A stretch of DNA of 64,000 bases from Hydrangea macrophylla (Eukaryota; Streptophyta; Magnoliopsida; Cornales; Hydrangeaceae): positions 104,271,450 to 104,335,449 of the forward strand of contig CM066992.1 in assembly GCA_033977485.1 (NCBI GenBank). Reading direction: 5' to 3'. Each line of letters begins with the position of its first letter. Position 1 is the stretch's first letter. Of this stretch, positions 23,001-33,772 are shown piece by piece. Both the position numbers and the translations under genes were made by a program. A model generated the notes under the pieces. That model saw only the letters and a program-made list of their open reading frames with translations. It was not told the DNA's origin and ran no database searches.

Positions 23001-24402
23001 TGCCAAAAATCTTCTTCGAAGTCAGGTCCTGCAAATAGCAGCAATGTGGTAAGAACACAACAGCACAATTATGATCTTTGACCAGACGATTAACCGAAAG
23101 AAGATTATAGGCAAAGTTAGGAATATAGTAGACAGAGGAAAGGGTAATATCGGGGGACAAATAAGCATCACCCTGACTATGAACAGGAACATAAGACCCA
23201 TCAGCAATACAGACCGACTGATTAATAGAGGTAAATGGAGAAACAAAAACAGAGGACTTACCAGTCATGTGATTATTGGCACCAGAATCCAGAATCCATG
23301 TAGGATGAGTGGACTTACCATGAAGAGCAGTCGGAGTACCTGTGGCAATCGCAGCAGTGGGTCCAGAAGAGGAGACCCCAAGGCCCAAGTGAGACTGCAA
23401 CTGAGCAATCTGTGACTGAAGCTGGCTAAAATCAGGTGAAGGTGAAGAGACTTCAACTATAGCACCTGTACGGGGACCACCTTTCCCACGACCAACAGGG
23501 GCCTTGTTGTTGCTGTTCCGAGCAAATTGCTGTTTCAACTCAGGGTGGAGGTCAAAGCAGCGATCAATAGTATGGCCAGGCTTACGGCAGTGCTGGCAAA
23601 AGAAACGTGAACCTGTGGAACGAGGGCCCGAAGGTGCAGCAAATGCCATCTGATCCGGAATAGGAGCAAGTGTAGATGGCCCAGTAACAGGAGAAATAGA
23701 GGTAATGCGACGTCGTCGCTCATCACCCTCGACCGTTGCAAATGCCTCAAATAAGGAGGGTAGAGGAACAGTATTAAGAATCTGGGTACGAAGAGCCTCA
23801 AACTCGGGCTTTAGACCCATCAAGAACTGATAAGTACGACGGCGATCAAGGCGTTGGGTCTCAACCGCACCATCATTAGGAAAGTCACTAATAGGTTCAT
23901 ACTGGGAGAGCTCCTCCCAACGGGTCTGCAGGTACCCAAAGAAATCAGCAACAGAAAGGCCCAATTTAGACTGGGAAGCATGTGAAATATCCTGATAGAG
24001 CTCAAAGACACGAGAATCGCTATGAGCATGCGCATACATTTTATTTAGGGCAGTCCAGAGATCAAAAACATTGCGGTGATACATGAACATATTGTAGACA
24101 CGCTCTTCCATAGAATTAAACATCCATCCCAAGATGATACAATTATCGGTATACCATTCTTCATACTTAGGATCGGATTCCCCGGGTGACTTTTCCTTGC
24201 CAAGTAACCACCCAATCTTACGTTTACCCCCAAGAAAGAGGCGAAGAGAATTAGACCAGGCATGAAAATTCTTCCCGGTTAACAATACACTGGTAACACG
24301 TTGAGCCAGTGTAGTGTGGGAAAGAGAGGAATCATGGCGAGGAGCAACTGGATCCTTCCCGGTAGTGAGATCCTTACTGGTAGTTGTCATGGTGACACAC
24401 AA
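20050..24402 (-). CDS. Copia gag-pol polyprotein, 1450 residues, intact
   Basis: One frame encodes the particle protein and all replication enzymes. Gag occupies roughly residues 1-300 and contains a CX2CX4HX4C zinc knuckle near 268-284 (CQHCRKPGHTIDRC). An aspartic protease site DSGANNHMTG lies near 367-377. Integrase has its HHCC finger near 516-551 (LGH, CVVC) and DDE residues near 578 (HSDVWG), 638 (RSDNG) and 675 (EQNGVAE). Reverse transcriptase runs from about 960 with YVDDIIITG near 1130. RNase H has TDADYAG near 1295, and the C-terminal ADMFTKSV block is near 1420. The order protease-integrase-RT-RNase H defines Ty1/copia. Length is normal for the group, and no stop or frameshift is present. 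The true start may be the second Met four codons in (MTTTSKD). Confidence 0.96.
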   Translation of the reverse strand: MCVTMTTTSKDLTTGKDPVAPRHDSSLSHTTLAQRVTSVLLTGKNFHAWSNSLRLFLGGKRKIGWLLGKEKSPGESDPKYEEWYTDNCIILGWMFNSMEERVYNMFMYHRNVFDLWTALNKMYAHAHSDSRVFELYQDISHASQSKLGLSVADFFGYLQTRWEELSQYEPISDFPNDGAVETQRLDRRRTYQFLMGLKPEFEALRTQILNTVPLPSLFEAFATVEGDERRRRITSISPVTGPSTLAPIPDQMAFAAPSGPRSTGSRFFCQHCRKPGHTIDRCFDLHPELKQQFARNSNNKAPVGRGKGGPRTGAIVEVSSPSPDFSQLQSQIAQLQSHLGLGVSSSGPTAAIATGTPTALHGKSTHPTWILDSGANNHMTGKSSVFVSPFTSINQSVCIADGSYVPVHSQGDAYLSPDITLSSVYYIPNFAYNLLSVNRLVKDHNCAVVFLPHCCYLQDLTSKKIFGRGHERDGLYYFGAPFLPKLSSSSLQATSLPVSNNSVLPDSNNYVFSLKTLDLWHARLGHANFQYLCWLFPPLNKACKDFHFNCVVCELSKHTRTSYIPRMYRAPSAFDLIHSDVWGPSPITALSQHRYYVTFIDDYTRCTWVFLMKKKSEVFSHFRNFLQMIKTQFHTVVRNIRSDNGREYITDDFRVALNKDGILQQLTCPYTPEQNGVAERKNRHIMSVVRCLLCGMNVPKYFWHMAVLTATYLINRTPSRVLDGKTPLHCLKPDVTLFPIVPRVFGCTCFVQNRSPTRTKLDNKAVRCIFLGYSSLSKGYRCYDPATRHLYHSLDVTFLETVPFFPGSSSTGQSPVEPVMANESDESILPRPVPILESTGDYLPPVITNEPSQVYSRRPRSSEPLPTSSPDSGIPSPLSPVVTPEIVSPRYPTRVRRPPARFLLSDSTKHPISKYVSYQGLSSSYQSFISQVDSVSIPRSVHEALQNPKWVAAMQTEMDALQGNQTWELVSLPAGERTVGCKWVFSLKYLADGTIDRYKARLVAKGFTQIPGKDFGATFAPVAKLTTVRLLVSLTASNSWPLHQLDVKNAFLNGDLSETIYMDPPPGFRAQGECSGKVCRLRKSLYGLKQSPRAWFSRFSDVVLGMGFSRCHSDHTCFIRRQSQGRCIIVSVYVDDIIITGNDASGIAKVKCNLGMFFDVKDLGPLRYFLGVEVARSRRGISLSQRKYSLDLLQDTGMLGCRPASSPMDPNLKLTSEMGELLPDPSVYQRLVGRLIYLTNTRPDLTFAVSVVSQFMHSPRTSHLDAVYHILRYLKTCPGLGLFFVAGAQAGLSCFTDADYAGSRGDRRSTSGFCTFYGSHLISWKSKKQAVVSRSSAEAEYRAMAQGTCELLWLRSLLSELGFPVTGSSTLFCDNKSAIMLSSDSVLHERTKHVEVDIHFIREKVRSGVIVPSFVPSSDQTADMFTKSVGPTLLQSSLSKLGLVNVFAPA

Positions 24403-24826
24403 ACAAAAGAGGAAGAGCAGTCCAAAAACTCAAACACAGCCGGACACTCGGCTGAAAAACAACGGGCTGCCGGACACTCGGCACACCCAAACAAACAACG
24501 AAGAGCACTATGGAGCTCTAATACATCACAGAGAAATAACGCCCAACAAGGGCAAAAGAAACAGAGCCGAGAGGCTCTGTGGTACTGCGGTCGGCTCTGT
24601 GGTACTGCGGCTAAGCCGCAACAGAGGCAAGGAGGGCTCGGTAGTTGGAGGGCTCGGTAGTTGGAGGGGCTCGGTGAGGTTGGGCTAGGTTAGGGTTACG
24701 GTGAGGTTTGGGCGAAGATGATAGGGTGAAGATGGTGGTGCAGTGGCGGCGTGGCAGTGGCGCAGAGGTGGTGGTGAGGCGTGAGGATGGGTTAGGTTAG
24801 GGTTAGGATAATAGGCTCTGATACCA
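24403..24826 (-). other. Copia 5' leader
   Basis: The untranslated region between the primer-binding site and gag. On the plus strand it contains GTTAGGTTAGGGTTAGG-like stretches and several copies of GGCTCGGTAGTTGGAGG and GCCGGACACTCGGC-like motifs. No gene is seen. Confidence 0.75.
24814..24826 (-). other. Copia primer-binding site (initiator-Met tRNA)
   Basis: GGCTCTGATACCA on the plus strand, that is TGGTATCAGAGCC on the element's strand, directly follows the 5' LTR. It is complementary to the 3' end of plant initiator methionine tRNA, the usual copia primer. Confidence 0.92.
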
Positions 24827-24988
24827 AATTGAATTTAGAAGAAGAAGTAATTTTATTATTTACATCCTAATGTTATATAGATTACAAGGATTGATAAGAT
24901 AGGAAAGAGAATAAAAGAAAATAAATTATGGTCCACATGACCCATCAATACTAGAATAAAATCCCGTGAAAGACTCTTAATTCCAACA
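24827..24988 (-). repeat. Copia 5' LTR (right on the plus strand)
   Basis: 162 bp with one visible substitution against the left LTR. It is followed on the plus strand by the TATGC duplication. Confidence 0.93.
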
Positions 24989-25125
24989 TATGCTTACTAG
25001 CAAATTTAATTCACGAGTTCTCCAAACTTAAAATTTTTAGACACGTGTCTTACCTAGGCATACCGATATAATATTGCTAACTAAAAATAATTATTTACAC
25101 ACTTAGAAATTTTAGGGTTGTTACA

Positions 25126-26195
25126 TTCTACCCTCCTTAAAGAAATTTCGTCCCGAAATTTGAAGTGACGGTAAAGCAAATACTTATTCATAAATATTGT
25201 TAAACACACAACTAATAGAATACACAGATTCACTTTTAACTCTCAACAATACAAGGCTTAGTACGTCGAGCGAATAATCCAAACAAGGAAACCCTCATGT
25301 ATATACATTTAGCCTCATATAGTCAATTGTTAAATGTTAGCAGCTAATTAAGACAAAGATAATAATGCAATATATAAGAATAAAATTATGAATGAAACCA
25401 TTTACCCCCACTCTAATACTCCTTGGAATACTCAATACTCGGTGATCAACTAATGTATCTGAGAATGCTCATTCTTCCCAAACTCCTTGCTAATAATAAG
25501 GTTGAGAAGACAATATTGCCGTTGAAGAGAAATCCATAATCATCCGGATCATAATATGTCATAGAGAAGAGAATATCGTCGATAATCACTCCAGAGAAAT
25601 CATATAGAATAGAGTTCCCATATATAATAATAGCAACAACATAATCATAAGAAATCCAGAATATCCGTTGATAACATCCGCATCAGAAGATAAGAAATCC
25701 AGAATACCAATAGTAATAGATTCCGCATCAGAAAAGCAGTAGATAATCAATAGAGATAAGAAAACCAGTTGATCACATAAGAAGTCCAAATATCCAATCT
25801 CTGCCTCCAACTCCTAAATAAGATTTTCAGTCCTTCACATAGATAGTCATCCACATTGCTACTCCATGAGCCAAAATAACACTCCCCTTGATAAGACCCC
25901 CAACGTTACAACCAAAGATGCATGCACTAACATGTAAATCTAAACAATATCATGTATGCTCCTATTAAGTCATCCCGAAAATGACATACATTTAAGACTA
26001 ACACGTTACAAAGTACACAGTAGAACAAGACACACAATACCATGAAACACATTATAGCACAAAGCAATAAAAGCACGAAATAACACATAATCCCTGTCCC
26101 AAAAATCCGCAAACCTAAGGCTCTGACCAACCCATAAACCACATTCCGAGAATCACTTAGACTCGCTAAGCTAACCTTAAGCTCTGATACCAAAC
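25126..26195 (-). mobile_element. LARD-like internal region 1 (1070 bp)
   Basis: Non-coding. On the minus strand it starts three bases from the LTR with a TGGTATCAGAGC primer-binding site (26181-26192) and ends in the PPT-like TTTAAGGAGGGTAGAA (from 25126). No gag or pol motif is present. I noted about seven substitutions against internal region 2, so the duplication is old enough to have diverged slightly. Confidence 0.9.
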
Positions 26196-28742
26196 TGTCA
26201 CGACCCGATTTTTGGAAAGACAAATATTCAATCAAGTGCATACCCTAATCAATATTCAACCACCCAAAAATCCAAGAGTGACAACTCATACCCAATTTTA
26301 AAAGACCATTTTAAGATAAACTGATTTTAATTGCTTTCATAAACCACATGATTTCTATTCAAACAAAACTCATTTATCATCAAATTCATTCCCAAAAACC
26401 ATTACAAGAAAAATCAACGTTTCAAATTTTCCCCATTCTCATTTATTACAAAATGAAAACCAAACGTTTCCCTTTACATAAAAAAATATAATTTCCTCCA
26501 TAGAATCACAATAAAAGTATCTAGTTATAATAATAAACGGAATAATTTCAACAATACACTATCTCAGGTCAGATCTGCTATAAATGTCCCCAAAAGTCCA
26601 ATAATACAACTGAAATATAACTACATCTAATACAAGTTCTCAACCATGGCTCACAATGCCAACTAAATAAAAGAGTATCATATAGTAATTAAAGAATATA
26701 AAAAAGGTATCTTCAACTTCACGAACAGATCGGCTGCTCCACAATGAACTCCAACTATACTATCCTGCACATGTCATCCGACTACGTTTCAAACAGAAAC
26801 GCACCCGAATGCATAACACACTCGGGTCAGTCATATGACTGGTATGAGTTAAACAAAACACAAGTCTTAGGGATCCAACTTGAACCCGTAGACTACAAAT
26901 CATACTACAACATTTTTGGGCCAAGACATGTGGTTCCACACACATATCTGGACAATAGAGTAGTTTCCATTTATATGGTGGCAAGTAGTTTCTTGCCCGA
27001 ATAAAAACAATTAAATACTTACCTTTCTTAACTATGGTAGGCCGATACCTGCAAACCATTAGTAGGCCTACCATCCTGTACAAATAGAACTTAGTAAAAA
27101 AAAATCAAAAATCATTCTTTAAATGTTATTTAAAAAATGAATTTATCTCTAAGAAGGAGTTGGAATTGGACAAAACTTAAAACATGAAAGATGTTCAGAA
27201 TTAAAATTCCAAGGGAAGCCTCGCGTCCCCGTTCATTAATTCTAAACACGTAAGTCAAAAATTAATTATTAAACTTCAACTCATAAACACGAGATATTCA
27301 GCAGATTCTGAAATTAAATCAAAACGGTGTCAAGATGACGTTTATAGGAAAAGTGTAAAACACAAAAGTCGCTCGGATTGTTGTTTTACTTTAGGTTTCG
27401 CGAAACGACCCTCAATTGTGAAATTAAATTACCAAATTATCTAATTTACTAATCTGATCCTATTTATTATTAGTTTACAATGTTCCCAAAGATATTACGG
27501 CACACATACAAGACTACATTTAAACTAACGGATACCCACATAAGTTGTTTGATATGACAAGGATTCGACTACAACAAAATATAACGAACTGCATTACAAC
27601 GTATAGCCGCAATTTAAGCACCACATGTGTTTTAGTTAATTAAACCTTATGTTCACCACTTCGGCCACCCATCCATGGTTCAGCCTACACATATATCCCA
27701 TGTGTCTCCTAACGTAATACTAACTCCCACTCCGGTCCCAACTCCCATGGGGTATCACTGGGATTTGAGTCTACACCGAAAGGCTAGTACTTACGTTTTG
27801 ACGTCAAAAAACAATGTCTAAATACACATGAAATAGACCAACAAGCCGGGCATAAGGCTTAAAAATGAAGAGACGGGTCATCCACGTAGTCGCCGTCTAA
27901 TCACACAAGACGGGTCATCTATGAAGTCGCCGCCTAAACTCATAAGGAGCAGTGGTGAACATTCAAGGATTTCCTATTATTAATTTCTATAAAAAAATCT
28001 TCACACATATGGTCTCACATTCACAAGTTTATGAAACCCAACATTAGATGAGAATGCTTACATCTCAACAAAAGTTCACGTTATATCATAATAATGAAAC
28101 ACGAGTTCATCCCGACACATAAATCAACTTAAACAATCAACACATTTTTAACCTTCTAAAAACTGCTACTGAAATTTAAATCTACAGCCCAAACGGTGCA
28201 GAATCAGGGAAAACTCAAAACACGAAAAGTATGCAGAATCACGTTTTACACAGGACGAGCGGACAGAATGTTAAAACTCAAAGTCACGATTGCACAATAT
28301 TTTTTCGAAAGTTTTCAGCAATTGTTAAAATAATAAAAACGAATTTTTACATAGCTTTTCGATATTTATCAAGGGTATTACACGTATGTGTTCGTCAAAC
28401 TATCTATACGCATAACAATCACTAATATACCAAAGTCGTGATCACAAAGTCACCAAAAAATATCTAAGTTAATTCAAAAACAACAATATTGTGCATCCAA
28501 TACAAAATTGAATTCCAACAATTAACTTAAACATATAAATAATTGGTTTACTCGCATATACATATATATATATATATACGTGTGTATATATATATACACG
28601 GATACACCCATTTAACTCACCTAGGTCGCAATTAAGCACTTGAAAAATATGGTGTTGAACGGACTATGAACGCGATTCCGGATCCGAATACCCCGCGCCC
28701 TACCCTTCCTTCCTTTCTTCTTCTTCTTCTTCTTCTTCTTCT

Positions 28743-28788
<46 letters not shown>

Positions 28789-29333
28789 AGAAGTTTATTG
28801 GGGGGCTAGGGTTTTTTTTTTCTCCTAAAGGTGGATACATATAACTCTTAATGATATAATTAAAGTAATTCTCGAGTTTAGGCTTGTGGGCTCCCAAAAG
28901 ACACACATATGACCCCGAAATGCATTTCAAAATACTTAAACAACTAGTCCAAAGGGTACCCATACCCCGGGCACTTAATTCTCATGTTAAATTCACTAAT
29001 TAACTTACTTATGGGCCTCGAAACAGTACCTGAAACTAAACTATTATTCTACAAAAATTGTAACTTGGTCATACAAATAATCTATCATACAATTTAATTA
29101 AAGCTCGAAATCTCTTGTCATGATAATAATGAAACATTAGAAATTTGAATACAAAAACAACCGGAGAAATATTACTGGTATTACTAATAATTTAAATATG
29201 CTTACTAGCAAATTTAATTCACGAGTTCTCCAAACTTAAAATTTTTAGACACGTGTCTTACCTAGGCATACCGATATAATATTGCTAACTAAAAATAATT
29301 ATTTACACACTTAGAAATTTTAGGGTTGTTACA
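26196..29333 (-). mobile_element. LARD-like LTR 2 (middle), 3138 bp
   Basis: Starts TGTCACGACCCG and ends GTTGTTACA on the plus strand. It has no flanking target duplication, as expected for an LTR made by duplication. It agrees with LTR 1 at most sites where LTR 3 differs (27150-27330 versus 31360-31540). A plus-strand 86-codon frame at 26744-27004 is shared by all three LTRs but is not supported as a gene. Confidence 0.92.
28714..28784. repeat. (CTT)n(CT)n microsatellite in LTR 2
   Basis: The shorter counterpart of the tract at 19371-19463. Confidence 0.95.
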
Positions 29334-30403
29334 TTCTACCCTCCTTAAAGAAATTTCGTCCCGAAATTTGAAGTAACGGTAAAGCAAATACTTATTCATA
29401 AATATTGTTAAACACACAACTAATAGAATACACAGATTCACTTTTAACTCTCAACAATACAAGGCTTAGTACGTCGAGCGAATAATCCAAACAAGGAAAC
29501 CCTCATGTATATACATTTAGCCTCATATAGTCAATTGTTAAATGTTAGCAGCTAATTAAGACAAAGATAATAATGCAATATATAAGAATAAAATTATGAA
29601 TGAAACCATTTACCCCCACTCTAATACTCCTTGGAATACTCAATACTCGGTGATCAACTAATGTATCTGAGAATGCTCATTCTTCCCAAACTCCTTGCTA
29701 ATAATAAGGTTGAGAAGACAATATTGCCGTTGAAGAGAAATCCATAATCATCCAGATCATAATATGTCATAGAGAAGAGAATATCGTCGATAATCACTCC
29801 AGAGAAATCATATAGAATAGAGTTCCAATATATAATAATAGCAACAACATATTCATAAGAAATCCAGAATATCCGTTGATAACATCCGCATCAGAAGATA
29901 AGAAATCCAGAATACCAATAGTAATAGATTCCGCATCAGAAAAGCAGTAGATAATCAATAGAGATAAGAAAACCAGTTGATCACATAAGAAGTCCAAATA
30001 TCCAATCTCTGCCTCCAACTCCTAAATAAGATTTTCAGTCCTTCACATAGATAGTCATCCACATTGCTACTCCATGAGCCAAAATAACACTCCCCTTGAT
30101 AAGACCCCCAACGTTACAACCAAAGATGCATGCACTAACATGTAAATCTAAACAATATCATGTATGCTCCTATTAAGTCATCCCGAAAATGACATACTTT
30201 TAAGACTAACACGTTACAAAGTACACAGTAGAACAAGACACACAGTACCATGAAACACATTATAGCACAAAGCAATAAAAGCACGAAATAACACATAATC
30301 CCTGTCCCAAAAATCCGCAAAACTAAGGCTCTGACCAACCCATAAACCACATTCCGAGAATCACTTAGACTCGCTAAGCTAACCTTAAGCTCTGATACCA
30401 AAC
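29334..30403 (-). mobile_element. LARD-like internal region 2 (1070 bp)
   Basis: Same length and organisation as internal region 1, with its primer-binding site at 30389-30400 beside LTR 3. No coding capacity was recognised. Confidence 0.9.
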
Positions 30404-32942
30404 TGTCACGACCCGATTTTTGGAAAGACAAATATTCAATCAAGTGCATACCCTAATCAATATTCAACCACCCAAAAATCCAAGAATGACAACCCATACC
30501 CAATTTTAAAAGACCATTTTAAGATAAACTGATTTTAATTGCTTTCATAAACCACATGATTTCTATTCAAACAAAACTCATTTATCATCAAATTCATTCC
30601 CAAAAATCATTACAAGAAAAATCAACGTTTCAAATTTTCCCCATTCTCATTTATTACAAAATGAAAACCAAACGTTTCCCTTTACATAAAAAAAATATAA
30701 TTACCTCCATCGAATCACAATAAAAGTATCTAGTTATAATAATAAACGGAATAATTTCAACACTACACTATCTCAGGTCAGATCTGCTATAAATGTCCCC
30801 AAAAGTCTAATAATACAACTGAAATATAACTACATCTAATACAAGTTCTCAACCATGGCTCACAATGCCAACTAAATAAAAGAGTATCATATAGTAATTA
30901 AAGAATATAAAGAAGGTATCTTCAACTTCACGAACAGATCGGCTGCTCCACAATGAACTCCAACTATACTATCCTGCACATGTCATCCGACTACATTTCA
31001 AACAGAAACGCACCCGAATGCATAACACACTCGGGTCAGTCATATGACTGGTATGAGTTAAACAAAACACAAGTCTTAGGGATCCAACTTGAACCCGTAG
31101 ACTACAAATCATACTACAACATTTTTGGGCCAAGACATGTGGTTCCACACACATATCTGGACAATAGAGTAGTTTCCATTTATATGGTGGCAAGTAGTTT
31201 CTTGCCCGAATAAAAACAATTAAATACTTACCTTTCTTAACTATGGTAGGCCGATACCTGCAAACCATTAGTAGGCTTACCATCCTGTACAAATAGAACT
31301 TAGTAAAAAAAAATCAAAAATCATTCTTTAAATGTTATTTAAAAAATGAATTTATCTCCAAGAAGGAGTTGAAATTGGACAAAACTTAAAACATGAAAGA
31401 TATTCAGAATTAAATTTCCAAGGTAAGCCGCGCGTCCCCGTTCATTAATTCTAAACACGTAAGTCAAAAAATAATTATTAAACTTCAGCTCATAAACACG
31501 AGATATTCAGCAGATTCTAAAATTAAATCAAAACGGTGTCAAGATGACGTTTTTAGGAAAAGTGTAAAACACGAAAGTCGCTCGGATTGTTGTTTTACTT
31601 CAGGTTTCGCGAAACGACCCTCAATTGTGAAATTAAATTACCAAATTATCTAATTTACTAATCTGATCCTATTTATTATTAGTTTACAATGTTCCCAAAG
31701 ATATTACGGCACACATACAAGACTACATTTAAACTAACGGATACCCACATAAGTTGTTTGATATGACAAGGATTCGACTACAACAAAATATAACGAACTG
31801 CATTACAACGTATAGCCACAATTTAAGCACCACATGTGTTTTAGTTAATTAAACCTTATGTTCACCACTTCGGCCACCCATCCATGGTTCAGCCTACACA
31901 TATATCCCATGTGTCTCCTAACGTAATACTAACTCCCACTCCGGTCCCAACTCCCATGGGGTATCACTGGGATTTGAGTCTACACCGAAAGGCTAGTACT
32001 TACGTTTTTGACGTCAATAAACAATGTCTAAATACACATGAAATAGACCAACAAGCCGGGCATAAGGCTTAAAAATGAAGAGACGGGTCATCCACGTAAT
32101 CGCCGTCTAATCACACAAGACGGGTCATCCACGAAGTCGCCGCCTAAACTCATAAGGAGCAGTGGTGAACATTCAAGGATTTCCTATTATTAATTTCTAT
32201 AAAAAATCTTCACACATATGGTCTCACATTCACAAGTTTATGAAACCCAACATTAGATGAGAATGCTTACATCTCAACAAAAGTTCACGTTATATCATAA
32301 TAATGAAACACGAGTTCATCCCGACACATAAATCAACTTAAACAATCAACACATTTTTAACCTTCTAAAAACTGCTACTGAAATTTAAATCTACAGCCCA
32401 AACGGTGCAGAATCAGGAAAAACTCAAAACACGAAAAGTGTACAGAATCACGTTTTACACAGGACACGCGAACAGAATGTTAAAATTCAAAGTCACGATT
32501 GCACAATATTTTTTCGAAAGTTTTCAGCAATTGTTAAAATAATAAAAACGAATTTTTACATAGCTTTTCGATATTTATCAAGGGTATTCCACGTATGTGT
32601 TTGTCAAACTATCTATACGCATAACAATCACTAATATACCAAAGTCGTGATCACAAGGTCACCAAAAAATATCTAAGTTAATTCAAAAACAACAATATTG
32701 TGCATCCAATACAAAATTGAATTCCAACAATTAACTTAAACATATAAATAATTGGTTTACTCGCATATACATATATATATACGTGTGTATATATATATAC
32801 ACGGATACACCCATTTAACTCACCTAGGTCGCAATTAAGCACTTGAAAAATATGGTGTTGAACGGACTATGAACGCGATTCCGGATCCGAATACCCCGCG
32901 CCCTACCCTTCATTCCTTTCTTCTTCTTCTTCTTCTTCTTCT

Positions 32943-33002
<60 letters not shown>

Positions 33003-33549
33003 TTAGAAGTTTATTGGGGGGCTAGGGTTTTTTTTTTCTCCTAAAGGTGGATACATATAACTCTTAATGATATAATTAAAGTAATTCTCGAGTTTAGGCT
33101 TGTGGGCTCCCAAAAGACACACATATGACCCCGAAATGCATTTCAAAATACTTAAACAACTAGTCCAAAGGGTACCCATACCCCGGGCACTTAATTCTCA
33201 TGTTAAATTCACTAATTAACTTACTTATGGGCCTCGAAACAGTACCTGAAACTAAACTATTATTCTACAAAAATTGTAACTTAGTCATACAAATAATATA
33301 TCATACAATTTAATTAAAGCTCGAAATCTCTTGTCATGATAATAATGAAACATTAGAAATTTGAATACAAAAACAACCGGAGAAATATTACTGGTATTAC
33401 TAATAATTTAAATATGCTTACTAGCAAATTTAATTCACGAGTTCTCCAAACTTAAAATTTTTAGACACGTGTCTTACCTAGGCATACCGATATAATATTG
33501 CTAACTAAAAATAATTATTTACACACTTAGAAATTTTAGGGTTGTTACA
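30404..33549 (-). mobile_element. LARD-like LTR 3, 3146 bp
   Basis: On the element's strand this is the 5' LTR. It carries the most private differences of the three, clustered around 31360-31600, and ends at the right-hand ATACT duplication. It is probably the original partner of the LTR lineage that was later duplicated to give LTRs 1 and 2. Confidence 0.92.
32919..33000. repeat. (CTT)n(CT)n microsatellite in LTR 3
   Basis: Counterpart of the tracts in LTRs 1 and 2, with a different CT-run length and a terminal CC. Confidence 0.95.
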
Positions 33550-33554
33550 ATACT
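33550..33554. repeat. Right target-site duplication (ATACT)
   Basis: ATACT directly after LTR 3, matching 16848-16852. Confidence 0.92.
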
Positions 33555-33634
33555 ACTCCTTAATTAGTCCTTGCAGAGGGTGAACATTGGATTGTGCTCA
33601 CCAGGAAAGAGAAGGCTAGATTACGAAAGCCATG

Positions 33635-33772
33635 AAGCAGGCTCTGATTATTAAGTTGCTGGGTCCCTCGATTGAATTATATCTCTATGAGATTGAAGCA
33701 GTTATGGGAGCCCAAAGGTCAATTTTCTCTGATAGACATCGGCAATGATTATTATGTAGGAAGTTAAAACTT
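33635..33772 (+). pseudogene. DUF4283-like fragment of a plant LINE/retroelement ORF1
   Basis: Two adjacent frames give ALIIKLLG, then RLKQLWEPKGQFSLIDIGND and YYVG. This matches the pattern of the DUF4283 domain found in ORF1 of plant LINEs (IVKLLG...LWKP.G...DIGN.YYVV). The frame changes once near 33695. Only about 45 residues remain, with no zinc knuckle or reverse transcriptase, so it is a stray or captured fragment inside Helitron A. Confidence 0.6.

Larger units (their letters stand above)
19881..24988 (-). mobile_element. Complete Ty1/copia retrotransposon, 5108 bp
   Basis: Bounded by 162-bp LTRs (19881-20042 and 24827-24988) that differ at one position that I can see (GGTCAAC versus GGTCCAC). 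It is flanked by the 5-bp duplication TATGC (19876-19880 and 24989-24993). The uninterrupted site is present in LTR 2 near 29200 and in LTR 3, confirming the insertion point. It has a primer-binding site, a PPT and one uninterrupted gag-pol frame. Near-identical LTRs with an intact frame indicate a recent insertion that may still be mobile-competent. The very short LTRs and 5-kb length suggest an Ale-type lineage, but that assignment is weak. Confidence 0.96.
16853..25125 (-). mobile_element. LARD-like LTR 1, interrupted by copia
   Basis: 3160 bp of LTR sequence (16853-19880 and 24994-25125, with TATGC at 24989-24993 as the copia target duplication) plus the 5108-bp copia element. It starts TGTCACGACCCG and ends GGTTGTTACA on the plus strand. 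On the element's own strand this is the 3'-most LTR. It has private changes relative to the other two, for example near 17521, 17572 and 17585. Confidence 0.92.
16853..33549 (-). mobile_element. Non-autonomous LTR retrotransposon in LTR-internal-LTR-internal-LTR form
   Basis: Three LTRs (16853-25125 including a copia insertion, 26196-29333, 30404-33549) alternate with two 1070-bp internal regions. The whole is flanked by a perfect 5-bp target duplication, ATACT, at 16848-16852 and 33550-33554. On the minus strand the LTR reads TGTAACAACCC...GGGTCGTGACA. The internal region starts with an initiator-Met primer-binding site and ends in the PPT-like TTTAAGGAGGGTAGAA. LTRs of 3.1 kb around a 1.07-kb internal region without protein domains make it a LARD-like element that must borrow its proteins. 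Because only one outer duplication flanks the array, the extra unit arose after insertion, probably by unequal exchange between LTRs. Confidence 0.93.

Noticed and set aside
24690..24812. Telomere-like GTTAGGGTTAGG stretches
   Set aside because: Only a few irregular units, not the plant TTTAGGG array, and they lie in the copia leader.
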